From a virus: a DNA stretch of 58,787 nucleotides. The translations under genes and the position numbers were made by a program. The stretch lies in IMG/VR virus record IMGVR_UViG_3300017767_000012, positions 1 through 58,787 of that record. One strand, 5' to 3'. Shown here piece after piece: positions 16,281 through 24,400 of the stretch. The first letter of the stretch is position 1, and each line of letters starts with the position of its first letter. A model generated the notes under the pieces. The model saw only the letters and a program-made list of their open reading frames with translations. It ran no database searches and had not been told where the DNA came from.

Positions 16281-16385
16281 TTATACCATTATAGGAATTG
16301 CCCATGCATTTGGTACTAGGAACCATGCTGTAGCAATGATGGATCCAAATATAACACAAGAAGATGTGATTGGTAAATTATTCAT
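16281..16385 (-). CDS. Very small hydrophobic protein (34 aa)
   Basis: ATG at 16385 with a strong ribosome binding site (AAGGAG, seven bases upstream). It encodes MNNLPITSSCVIFGSIIA and a hydrophobic, Trp/Pro-containing remainder ending IPIMV, enough for one membrane span. It begins 1 base after the stop of the 55-aa gene. Function unknown. Confidence 0.6.
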   Translation of the reverse strand: MNNLPITSSCVIFGSIIATAWFLVPNAWAIPIMV

Positions 16386-16386
16386 A

Positions 16387-16554
16387 TCAATTCTCCTTAA
16401 TGCAATACTCTGCTGCATGAGGATTGTCGAAACCTCTTAGATCTTCACTCGCTTGCTTTATAGCATTGTATGCATCTTCTGCATACTCGCAAATTTCAGA
16501 TGTGTGATTTTGATTATCGTGATAACCAACCGTGTAATGTCCAGTGAGGGGCAT
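16387..16554 (-). CDS. Small soluble acidic protein (55 aa)
   Basis: ATG at 16554, TGA at 16387. It reads MPLTGHYTVGYHDNQNHTSE, then ICEYAEDAYNAIKQASEDLRG and ends AAEYCIKEN. The composition is that of a folded helical protein, and the next gene's SD sits over its stop. It is the first gene after the late promoter at 16581-16588. A 36-aa frame in another phase starting upstream is less plausible. Function unknown. Confidence 0.68.
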   Translation of the reverse strand: MPLTGHYTVGYHDNQNHTSEICEYAEDAYNAIKQASEDLRGFDNPHAAEYCIKEN

Positions 16555-16580
16555 GATTGTTTCAATCCCATACTACACCA

Positions 16581-16588
16581 TATTTATA
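16581..16588 (-). promoter_or_regulatory. T4-type late promoter for the small-gene/nuclease/gp17 group
   Basis: Perfect TATAAATA on the minus strand, in the 83-bp non-coding gap between two small genes and 26 bases before the 55-aa gene. Confidence 0.78.
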
Positions 16589-16637
16589 GCACGAACTGAG
16601 TAATTCTGCTTATTTTAGTGTGGGAATCACCACTAGG

Positions 16638-16802
16638 TCAGAGTATCAAAGCACCAATAATAAATCCTTTACCAAATGCAATACAAAGCATCTGATAGTC
16701 TGTTAAATTAAATTTTTCCTGTATCTTTTTTGCCAACTTCTTATCGAGTTCTTTTACCTTTGTAGCGAAACTAGTAATTTTTTTAATATTAAAATTCCAC
16801 AT
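16638..16802 (-). CDS. Small basic protein with C-terminal hydrophobic segment (54 aa)
   Basis: ATG at 16802 overlaps the stop of the 74-aa gene (TAATG); TGA at 16638. A basic helix (MWNFNIKKITSFATKVKELD, KKLAKKIQEKF) is followed by a hydrophobic C-terminus (LCIAFGKGFIIGALIL) able to insert in a membrane. GGGAGG lies 13-18 bases before the start. The basic-helix plus hydrophobic-tail layout would suit a membrane-associated peptide; no family is known to me. Confidence 0.75.
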   Translation of the reverse strand: MWNFNIKKITSFATKVKELDKKLAKKIQEKFNLTDYQMLCIAFGKGFIIGALIL

Positions 16803-17026
16803 TAGGTAAGAACCTCCCTTTTTGATGTTTTAAAGTACTTGTTTATTACATCTATTTGATCTTGATACTTAGCAATGATATTCAATTCAGTTTCTATTGC
16901 CTCTGTAATATCGGAGTGTTCTCCAATACCTGCAGGGTTAGTTAGATAGACTTCTACATTAGCAACATGCTTTTGGATGTCTCCTTGTGCATGTGCTAGT
17001 AAAGCTTTAATTAATGTCTCTCTCAT
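16802..17026 (-). CDS. Small conserved helical protein (74 aa)
   Basis: 74 aa, MRETLIKALLAHAQGDIQKH followed by acidic and hydrophobic helices (EAIETELNIIAKYQDQIDVI) ending TSKREVLT. It resembles a protein often seen in cyanomyovirus genomes but without assigned function. It has its own sigma70-type promoter and almost no leader. A 9-bp inverted repeat overlaps the start codon, and no Shine-Dalgarno is visible, suggesting that expression is controlled at this point. Confidence 0.82.
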   Translation of the reverse strand: MRETLIKALLAHAQGDIQKHVANVEVYLTNPAGIGEHSDITEAIETELNIIAKYQDQIDVINKYFKTSKREVLT

Positions 17027-17050
17027 ATACAGTGTGATTCTACTGTATAT
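17025..17050. repeat. Inverted repeat over the transcription and translation start of the 74-aa gene
   Basis: ATATACAGT (17025-17033) and ACTGTATAT (17042-17050) are perfect 9-bp inverted arms around 8 bases. The left arm includes two bases of the ATG. The right arm is adjacent to the -10 box. It could be an operator or a hairpin at the 5' end of the mRNA. Confidence 0.7.
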
Positions 17051-17080
17051 ATTATACTACATCTTGTAATTTTCTGTCTT
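17051..17080 (-). promoter_or_regulatory. Sigma70-type promoter for the 74-aa gene
   Basis: AAGACA (17080-17075), 18 bases, then perfect TATAAT (17056-17051) on the minus strand, lying within the last codons of the upstream gene. The predicted start of transcription is about 20 bases before the ATG. Confidence 0.6.
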
Positions 17081-17452
17081 CTTAGGTGACTCAGCAATAA
17101 TTTTTAATGGTGCTTGTTCTATGATAATAGTCTGTGTAGGACCACCAGTCTTACCACCACCATTACCGTTACCGTTCATTTTCATGGTACCGTCACCCTT
17201 TTTAGATGCTGTCTGAATCCCAAAACTCGCCAAAACTCCTGTGAAGACAGAAGCTATGAAAGTTGGATCAATTTTCTGTTGTGGTACACCTGGTATAGCA
17301 ACATAATTTAGTGTTAATATTCCACCACTCCAAACCAACACACCAAGTCTCACAAAAGTAGATATGATTGCGGCTTGTTCGTCTTCATCTGGTAATATTT
17401 TATCCTTTATCTTACCAATAATACCTTTAGGTGCTTCTTTCTTTTCTGTCAT
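17057..17452 (-). CDS. Membrane protein with two predicted spans (holin candidate)
   Basis: 131 aa. After a basic/acidic N-terminus come two hydrophobic segments, about residues 33-54 (FVRLGVLVWSGGILTLNYV) and 63-80 (PTFIASVFTGVLASFGIQTA). A Gly/Asn-rich linker (NGNGNGGGKTGGPT) and a soluble tail ending AESPKKTENYKM follow. Short length, two spans and charged ends are general features of holins, and no other holin is apparent here. The same layout fits many phage membrane proteins, so this is only a candidate. It follows gp16 by 21 bases. Confidence 0.8.
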   Translation of the reverse strand: MTEKKEAPKGIIGKIKDKILPDEDEQAAIISTFVRLGVLVWSGGILTLNYVAIPGVPQQKIDPTFIASVFTGVLASFGIQTASKKGDGTMKMNGNGNGGGKTGGPTQTIIIEQAPLKIIAESPKKTENYKM

Positions 17453-17473
17453 GTTTCTCTCTAGAAGGCACTT

Positions 17474-17896
17474 TTATTTAGAACTTCCCATATCTTTAAG
17501 CATTTTTTGCAACTCTGCAGTGCTACCAACGAACATAGCATTGTTTGTCACATTAGTTGTTGATGAAGATTTTGTTTCGTCAATATCTTTTAATTTCTTT
17601 TGTAAGTCTAATAGTTTGTCAGTGGTATCAGCAACACTCTTAATAACCTGTCCAGCAACTTCATACGCTCTTGGAGATTGTGTTTCGTCTGCCAACTCCA
17701 TAATTCCATTAAGAGTCTCCTGTCCCTTCTCAATTAGAGAATAGAGATTTCCTCTAGTATATTCGTAATCCTTATCTAGTTCTTTACTAATATCTCTTGT
17801 TGGAGGTTCTGGTTTCACTTCAGGTGTAGCAGTAACTTCAACATCAATACTATTAGTATTTAATGCTTTGTCTATAGATCCAAAATCTTTTTTCAT
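17474..17896 (-). CDS. gp16: Terminase small subunit gp16
   Basis: 140 aa (T4 164 aa). The central helical core YEYTRGNLYSLIEKGQETL, NGIMELADETQSPRAYEVAG, QVIKSVADTTDKLLDLQKKL is the gp16 family signature (PF11053). The N-terminus is Pro/Glu-rich, and the C-terminus contains STAELQKMLKDM. gp16 forms a ring that stimulates gp17 ATPase and helps select DNA for packaging. It starts 1 base after the upstream stop. Confidence 0.93.
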   Translation of the reverse strand: MKKDFGSIDKALNTNSIDVEVTATPEVKPEPPTRDISKELDKDYEYTRGNLYSLIEKGQETLNGIMELADETQSPRAYEVAGQVIKSVADTTDKLLDLQKKLKDIDETKSSSTTNVTNNAMFVGSTAELQKMLKDMGSSK

Positions 17897-17897
17897 G

Positions 17898-18161
17898 TCA
17901 ACACTTCCACTTTCTAAGTGCTAATGCCTTACGAGTTGGTTTACCGTTAGGTTTTTTCATTGGTCCTTTCACACCTCCCATACGAGCACAGAAAGATCTC
18001 TTTCTAGGTCCGCCTTCAGGTTGTGGTGCTTTTAAATCAGAACCAGGATTTTCTCTTTCATATGATTTTCTACCTTTTTCATTTAAACCACCTTCTTTGT
18101 TCTTACCTTCTTTCCTCTGCCATGCAGCAGATGCTTCAGTAACAAATTGGTCGAAAGTCAT
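17898..18161 (-). CDS. Small basic DUF6321-like protein
   Basis: 87 aa, strongly basic, with the conserved pattern GGLNEKGRKSYERENPGSDL, KAPQPEGGPRKRSFCARMGG and the end TRKALALRKWKC. I recognise this as the family I know as DUF6321, common in phage and environmental sequences and of unknown function. Basic charge and position next to gp16 suggest DNA contact, which is an inference. Start overlaps the upstream stop as ATGA. Confidence 0.85.
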   Translation of the reverse strand: MTFDQFVTEASAAWQRKEGKNKEGGLNEKGRKSYERENPGSDLKAPQPEGGPRKRSFCARMGGVKGPMKKPNGKPTRKALALRKWKC

Positions 18162-18352
18162 TTCTTTTCTCCAAGGGATTCTGATCCACCAACAGCAAAA
18201 GGATTGTATTTTGCTCTGGCTAACCTATACATCTTCTCATGTATAGTTATATCATCTTCTTCGTCTACACCAGGAGGTTGATAATCACATGGCATAGTAT
18301 CGATGGGGTCATCAGTTGCAATAGGCATAAGATCTAATGGGTTAATTGTCAT
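18158..18352 (-). CDS. Small acidic protein (64 aa)
   Basis: 64 aa, acidic N-terminal half (DDPIDTMPCDYQPPGVDEED) and a helical segment (IHEKMYRLARAKYNPFAVGG). Coupled by 4-base overlaps to gp15 upstream and the DUF6321-like gene downstream. Seen in comparable positions in cyanophages; function unknown. Confidence 0.8.
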   Translation of the reverse strand: MTINPLDLMPIATDDPIDTMPCDYQPPGVDEEDDITIHEKMYRLARAKYNPFAVGGSESLGEKK

Positions 18353-19149
18353 ACATCTTCTCTTCTTGTTGGACTATACTGTTTACCATCAAAGAACATA
18401 GTAGAATTTTCACTAAATCCAAAGTCATCATCTGGTTCTGCGTTAACAGGATCTGGAGTAGCAGTGTACCTCATTTCACGCTTCGCATTTTGTTTGTCAG
18501 TATTTGTATAGTAATCAACTTGAACCTTACGGATGATTCCATCTGTAGATTCTGCAATAGGACCAAATAGATAGGTCTTTGCATTAAATGTCATAGTATA
18601 CATCAATACTCTACGAGTACTGAAATCTCCCTCATATTCATCACTAAAAGTAATGTTCTCTAGAACAACTGGTATATCTCGTTTCTCACCAATAGATGAT
18701 ATCAAATCTACTGTGATATTAAAAGATGGTTGAAAGAAAGGAAGAATTTGTTCTACGATCTGCAATGCATCATCATTCAACTTAGTCATAATATTAAGTT
18801 CAAAACCTATGTTATATGGAACAGGAAGATAAACTTTCTTTACCTTATCATTGCTATCAATTGCTTTATAAGTTTTGGTAACAGAAGTTTTTCTTGTTGC
18901 ATCATATTGTAAGTTTGTCATTTCAAATGACATTCTTGGTAATGATATTGCAGTTGGTTTGTTTAATTCCTGTAACTGTTCTAATCGTGCAAGAAACTTT
19001 CCTCTAGGACCATATGCTAAAGGTACATTAATATCACTAATTACTTTACCATCCTTGTCCTGTTTTTGAACATGAATTTCATTAAAAAGTGTTCCAAAGG
19101 ACACTACAGTCCTTCTTAATATTTCGTGATAAAAGTAAGTACCTAACAT
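18349..19149 (-). CDS. gp15: Proximal tail sheath stabilisation protein gp15
   Basis: 266 aa (T4 272 aa). It begins MLGTYFYHEILRRTVVSFGTLFN and contains VPLAYGPRGKFLARLEQL, LPRMSFEMTNLQYDATRK and PYNIGFELNIMTKLNDDALQIVEQILPFF, which are diagnostic of gp15. It forms the ring that ends the tail at its head side. Its start overlaps the gp14 stop at base 19149. Confidence 0.95.
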   Translation of the reverse strand: MLGTYFYHEILRRTVVSFGTLFNEIHVQKQDKDGKVISDINVPLAYGPRGKFLARLEQLQELNKPTAISLPRMSFEMTNLQYDATRKTSVTKTYKAIDSNDKVKKVYLPVPYNIGFELNIMTKLNDDALQIVEQILPFFQPSFNITVDLISSIGEKRDIPVVLENITFSDEYEGDFSTRRVLMYTMTFNAKTYLFGPIAESTDGIIRKVQVDYYTNTDKQNAKREMRYTATPDPVNAEPDDDFGFSENSTMFFDGKQYSPTRREDV

Positions 19150-20576
19150 TAATAATTACCAAATGGATTAGTCTCTGCAAAATCAATGATAGAATCTGCC
19201 TCAAATTCAAACTCATCATTAGATGTATAAGCACTAGTGGTATCAACACCAGTGTGGGATAGAACTTGATATCTAGCGGAAGAAGCAGTTCCAGTTATGT
19301 ACTCACCAGGAGTGAATACACCATTATTTATTGACAACTTCAATTTTCTCTCTAATGAATTCCATTCTTTAACATATGCTTCAGTTCCAGAAATAGATCC
19401 AAGAACTCTTTCGTTATAGAAATATGTTCCAATACCAGTAGAAACTGGAGCACCAATTGTGATGATAGGAGTACCTTCATAACCACTACCAGCATTGCTA
19501 AGATATATTCTACTTAACTTATCATTTTCAAGAGTAGCAACTGCTGTTGCCTGTACTTGACCAACTTTACTACCTACAGTTCCTGTAGTTCCAATAGCAA
19601 CATTTTCTGGATGCTGAATGCTAATAATAGGAGGTTGAATATAATTATTACCAATAGAAGTAATACGAATAGAAGTTATACCACTGCTTGTAAGAGATGC
19701 AGTTGCAGCAGCACCTACGCCAGGAGTACCAAATCCAATAGCTGGTGCTTCAGTATATGCAAAACCTGGGTTTTGTATTACTACAGAATCCACAGAATAG
19801 AGACCTGACCTTGATGTGGTGAATGCAAACGCACCAGCTCTACTTGAAGTAACACCAGCAGGAGAGGGTGCGATTGTGACAGGGGGTGTGGAAGTATAGT
19901 TATATCCGTCATCATTCAGCGTGATAAATTGTAGGGCACCTTGAGATGCAAATGAGTCAACTATTGCAACAGCAGTTGAACCAATACCTGCCAAAGCAAC
20001 TGTAGTTACTTCTCCTTCATCATCAACTCTTTGATCTATTACAGCAACATTAGTATCAATGTACTCATCCTCATAACGGAATAATTCACAGTTAAGTTCG
20101 TAGATATAATTCTTACCAAGTTGATAGAATGGATTCTCAAACTCTACATGTTTGATTTCAAAAAGTCTTTCTCCCAATGGAAAATATATTAAATCACCTT
20201 CTTTAGGTCTCTCACCAAACATGATCTCAGTTCCAGCATTCTTTGGATCATGAGTAACAACAAAGGGTGCTATAAAATCTTCATATCTTTCTCTTGATAC
20301 TGTTAGTGTAATTTCATTTTCTAAATTAACACCAAACTTAGTCATGATATCACTACCTTTAGCATACCCTTCGTATTTGTTTAAGTATGCCTCAAGAACA
20401 TATGCATCATTAAATTTAGATGATTGCACTTCTCCAAGTACATCATCAGTTTCTATCATTTTTCTGGGTAGATAATAAACATCTATCCCGAATATTTTTA
20501 AGTGTTCGTCAATTAATTCTTGAACAAGTCTTTGTTCACTTGGCGAACCTTGAAGAAAGAATGGATTAAGTGCCAT
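19149..20576 (-). CDS. gp14: Neck protein gp14 with a large internal insertion
   Basis: 475 aa against 256 aa in T4. The conserved ends are present: MALNPFFLQGSPSEQRLVQELIDEHLKIFG and DVYYLPRKMIETDDVLGEVQ at the start, and FEFEADSIIDFAETNPFGNY at the end. Between about residues 190 and 395 there is a beta-rich insertion with repeated GxGY/GYxY...PP units (DGYNYTSTPPVTI, NPGFAYTEAPAIGFG, GNNYIQPPIISI, GSGYEGTPIITIG). gp14 with gp13 forms the neck that joins head and tail. The insertion probably sits on the outside of the neck. Confidence 0.94.
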   Translation of the reverse strand: MALNPFFLQGSPSEQRLVQELIDEHLKIFGIDVYYLPRKMIETDDVLGEVQSSKFNDAYVLEAYLNKYEGYAKGSDIMTKFGVNLENEITLTVSRERYEDFIAPFVVTHDPKNAGTEIMFGERPKEGDLIYFPLGERLFEIKHVEFENPFYQLGKNYIYELNCELFRYEDEYIDTNVAVIDQRVDDEGEVTTVALAGIGSTAVAIVDSFASQGALQFITLNDDGYNYTSTPPVTIAPSPAGVTSSRAGAFAFTTSRSGLYSVDSVVIQNPGFAYTEAPAIGFGTPGVGAAATASLTSSGITSIRITSIGNNYIQPPIISIQHPENVAIGTTGTVGSKVGQVQATAVATLENDKLSRIYLSNAGSGYEGTPIITIGAPVSTGIGTYFYNERVLGSISGTEAYVKEWNSLERKLKLSINNGVFTPGEYITGTASSARYQVLSHTGVDTTSAYTSNDEFEFEADSIIDFAETNPFGNY

Positions 20577-20577
20577 A

Positions 20578-21429
20578 TCATCCTATCATATCAAGTGGAG
20601 GCATTTCGTAATCTGTCATCATTTTGTCTTCTATTCTTTGTATTTCCATAACAGCATCTTCGTATATTTGTCTACCATTTAATTCAATTCCACCTGGAAG
20701 TTTAACTCCTTGAAATTTGGTTAAATTAGTACCCCATTGCTTTTTGACTGCTTGGGTAAAATATCTTTTGATGAAGTAATCATTATAGACTCCACTATAA
20801 TTAGCAGGATCCATAATTCTATAACAATTTAAAATTATGTATGTACCTTCCGTCATTGATCCCCAATCAATATCAAGATATAACTTTCCATTTCTCTTAT
20901 TAAATCTAGTTGGTTTTTCTGTAGACAGTAAAAAATCAATGTCCTCTAGATAGGTCTTAGTCATTGCATAACTTAAAAGTCCACTGTATCCAAGATTAAA
21001 TGCAACATCATTTAGGAACAATTGATATTTGAAACTGAACATATTGTTTGATATAAAACTTGCATCAAAAACAAATACTCTTTCTATACCAATAATTGAA
21101 TCTGGTAATGGAAATTCACTTTGGTTTTCTTCCCAATTAAAAGTAGTTGTAGTAGCAGCACCTACAATATTAGTAGTTGTACTTGTTGTAGTAATACCCA
21201 AAGTATTTGAAGCACCTCTTGCTCTACCACGCTTTATGTCATCAGCAGTAATTTTATATTTTAAATAAACCCTCTCTACACCATCAAAGTGGCGTTCATA
21301 AAAGAGTTGTAAAGTATCGTCAAGTGCGTCTTCAACTTGCTCATCAGCGACATTAATTTCTAATACAGGAGCACCAAGTTGTCTGAGAGCATAGTCTTTC
21401 AACTGCTCTCTTGTGGTTGGTTTTGCCAT
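20578..21429 (-). CDS. gp13: Neck protein gp13
   Basis: 283 aa (T4 309 aa). MAKPTTREQLKDYALRQLG, APVLEINVADEQVEDALDD and LQLFYERHFDG are conserved at the N-terminus. The C-terminal part holds YFIKRYFTQAVKKQWGTNLTKF and ELNGRQIYEDAVMEIQRIEDKM. It binds the portal and forms the neck with gp14. Start overlaps the fibre gene stop as TGATG. Confidence 0.95.
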   Translation of the reverse strand: MAKPTTREQLKDYALRQLGAPVLEINVADEQVEDALDDTLQLFYERHFDGVERVYLKYKITADDIKRGRARGASNTLGITTTSTTTNIVGAATTTTFNWEENQSEFPLPDSIIGIERVFVFDASFISNNMFSFKYQLFLNDVAFNLGYSGLLSYAMTKTYLEDIDFLLSTEKPTRFNKRNGKLYLDIDWGSMTEGTYIILNCYRIMDPANYSGVYNDYFIKRYFTQAVKKQWGTNLTKFQGVKLPGGIELNGRQIYEDAVMEIQRIEDKMMTDYEMPPLDMIG

Positions 21430-24400
21430 CAGAATGTTCCTCCATCAATCGAATTAGACCATATTGGATTTCCAGAAGCATTCGTGGTAAGAACATACTC
21501 GGAAACAGTCAAGAATCCAACAGTACTTAGGCCACTAACAATCTTACCTGTTGCGTCAAAGTATGCGATTCCATTAGGACCACTATATCCAATACCATTT
21601 GCGGAATCTGGATAATATAAACCATCTCTAAATGTACCATATCCTACGACCTGTAGGTTATCATTAACATCTACTTGATCCTCAAAAGATTCAAGAACTA
21701 ATTTTCCACTTGTAGTAGTAATCTTAGTAGTAGAAGTAGCAGTACCAATCTGAATATTCTTGGAAGTTGTTACTCCAGTGATGATCATAGCAGCAATTGT
21801 TGCTATACCACTAACATTAAGATTTCTAGAATTTGTTTCATCGTATATAAGATCACCGATGACATTTAAGTTTCCTGCAATGAATACATCATCGTTGAAA
21901 GTTGTGATTCCAACAACAGTCATTCCTGCACTAACAACAGCATCAGTAGAAACTAATAATGTTCCAGTTTGTAATTCACCACTAACACTAACACCAGCAC
22001 CTAAAGTTTCTAGTCTAGGACCGTTATTATGGAATAATTTAACTGAACCATCAGCAGTGAAGTTGGCGAGAGTTTCACCAGTATACTTCTGTAACTGAAT
22101 CTCATTAGAACGAATTGCAAGAGCACCAGTTCCCGAATCGTCAATGTAAGATCCGAAAGATGGATTATGATAGATCTTAAGATCTCCACCATCTCCAAAG
22201 TGTGCAGCAGCATTATCTGCATAAGTTACAATACCACTAACCTGACTGTCTGTTAGAGTAAGAGAAGTTATAACACCAGCATTTATTTTGGCGTTAAGTA
22301 TGTCACCCTCTGTAACATCAATAGTGGTAATAGTTGCAGCAGTACCAACTAAGTCGGTTGCAATACCAGATGTTATCTTAACAGTTTTAAGATCCGCAGT
22401 CTCTGTATCGAAAGTTGCAATAGTACCAACACCTGATACATTAAGATCATCTAATTCTGTATGTCCATCTACATCAACATCACCATTAAAGTCAGCAGCA
22501 CCAGCAAAGGTTGAAACTCCAGTAACATTAATTCTTTCAAATCTAGCAGTGTCTAGAACATCTAACCTATCTCTAACTGCAGCAGTACCAATACCAATCT
22601 TCTGATTAGCATCAACACGCATTGCTTCTACATTGTCTGTAGAAAGACGGATTGTTCCATCACTACCACTGTCGGAAAGAGCAACAGATGTATCACCTTT
22701 TTGGAATGCATCCAACTGAATAGTTGTAGCAGTTAAGATACCTAAGACATTGACATCACCAGTAATGTTGATGTCTCCTGAACCAGCAGGATCAATGTTA
22801 ATATCTCCTGAAGTTGATTCAATGTTATTTCCAGCTATCTGGATATTACCAAATGTACCACTTGTAGGTGTTACTGTACTACTATCAGTGCCATCAGTTA
22901 TGACTAGTGAAGATAGTGCCTGAAGACTGGTTACTTGTTGTGAGAATGATACTGTACCATTTTCTTGGTCAACATAGAACGCTTCACCAACTCTGAAGTC
23001 TCCTTTTTGGTCAATACTTACATAAGAAACATCACCGCCATTAACTTCAGTAACTTCGTTTGCTTGTATCGCTAAGTTAGGATCGTTAGTAATATCACTA
23101 CCAGCACCAACATGGTTGAAGTTGAGTGCGAACATTCTTAGTGAAACACCGTCACCATCAGCAACTACACCTTTCTGTCCATACTCAACAGCACAACCAA
23201 CTGAACGCATGTCAGCACCAAACTGACTGTAATCAGCAAGGATGACCTTTGTTGCAGTTCCTACTCCACTATTAGGTTGAGTAATTCTGATGTCCTGATT
23301 ACGAATTACATCATCAGTTGTAGTTTTAATACCAGTAGAACCATCAAAGTGAAGAAGTAGAACTGTGTCCTTATCTCCTGTTGGTGCAGTAGTAGGAGCA
23401 GTAAAGTTTGCTGTATACTTAGCAACACCTCTTTCGATTCTTACTTCATCAATCCAACCTGTTACATTATTGCTTGCTCCATCAAAATCAGCACCAAATA
23501 CAATACCCTTAGATGCACCGTAATCGGTAGTATCAGAAGTCTTGATACCTCTCTGTGTACCATCAACAAATAGTCTTGTGTTTGTACCACCTCTTGCAAC
23601 TGCATAGTGTTTCCAAACTCCAGTAGCAATACCAGCACCAGATCCAGTGATAGCAGTAGTTGTACCAACTCTTAGATCAACTTCACCAGCAGCACGATAT
23701 GCAAGACTTAGACCGTTAGTATCAGATCCATTATCTCTTAAGTCAAAGAGAGTTGCACTAGAGAGTCCAGTTGTATTTGAGTATGCCCAGAATTCAATTG
23801 TGAAGTCTGTGTTAGTTCCAAATCCAATATCTCCACTAGAAGGAACACTAATAGAATCATTACTACCATCTAACTTAAGTGCAGCACTACCAAATTTCTT
23901 AACAGTAGTATCTAACTGAGCACCATCATTAAATGTTATCGACTTAGCAGTCCTAGCATTAAGAACTTCAAATCCAGTTTGCTTGCCAGTTACGCCTAAG
24001 TAAGTTCCATCATAAGATGCAACAACAGCAGTACCTAATCCAGTAGATCCATCAGTGTCAAAGACGGTGATTGTATTACCAACACCAACTGTTGTGATGC
24101 CCGACAATCTCAATCTAGTCTGACCAGTAGATGAAATACCAGCAGTTCCAGATATACCCTTAATCGCTTCGGATGAGAAATATGTAAATGCGTTTAGATA
24201 CTCAACACGAGCACCGTTGGTCATTACAACACCTTGACTGTTAGGAACAATGAATGTACATTCATTGAACAACATTGCTGCTTCTAGAGATCCTGACTGT
24301 ACTTCAGATCCATCAATAAACGCACCACCACCAGAGATATATGATGAAGGTGGTGAATCAGCAGATGCATAACCATATGGGTCAGTTGCAGTTACATTAC

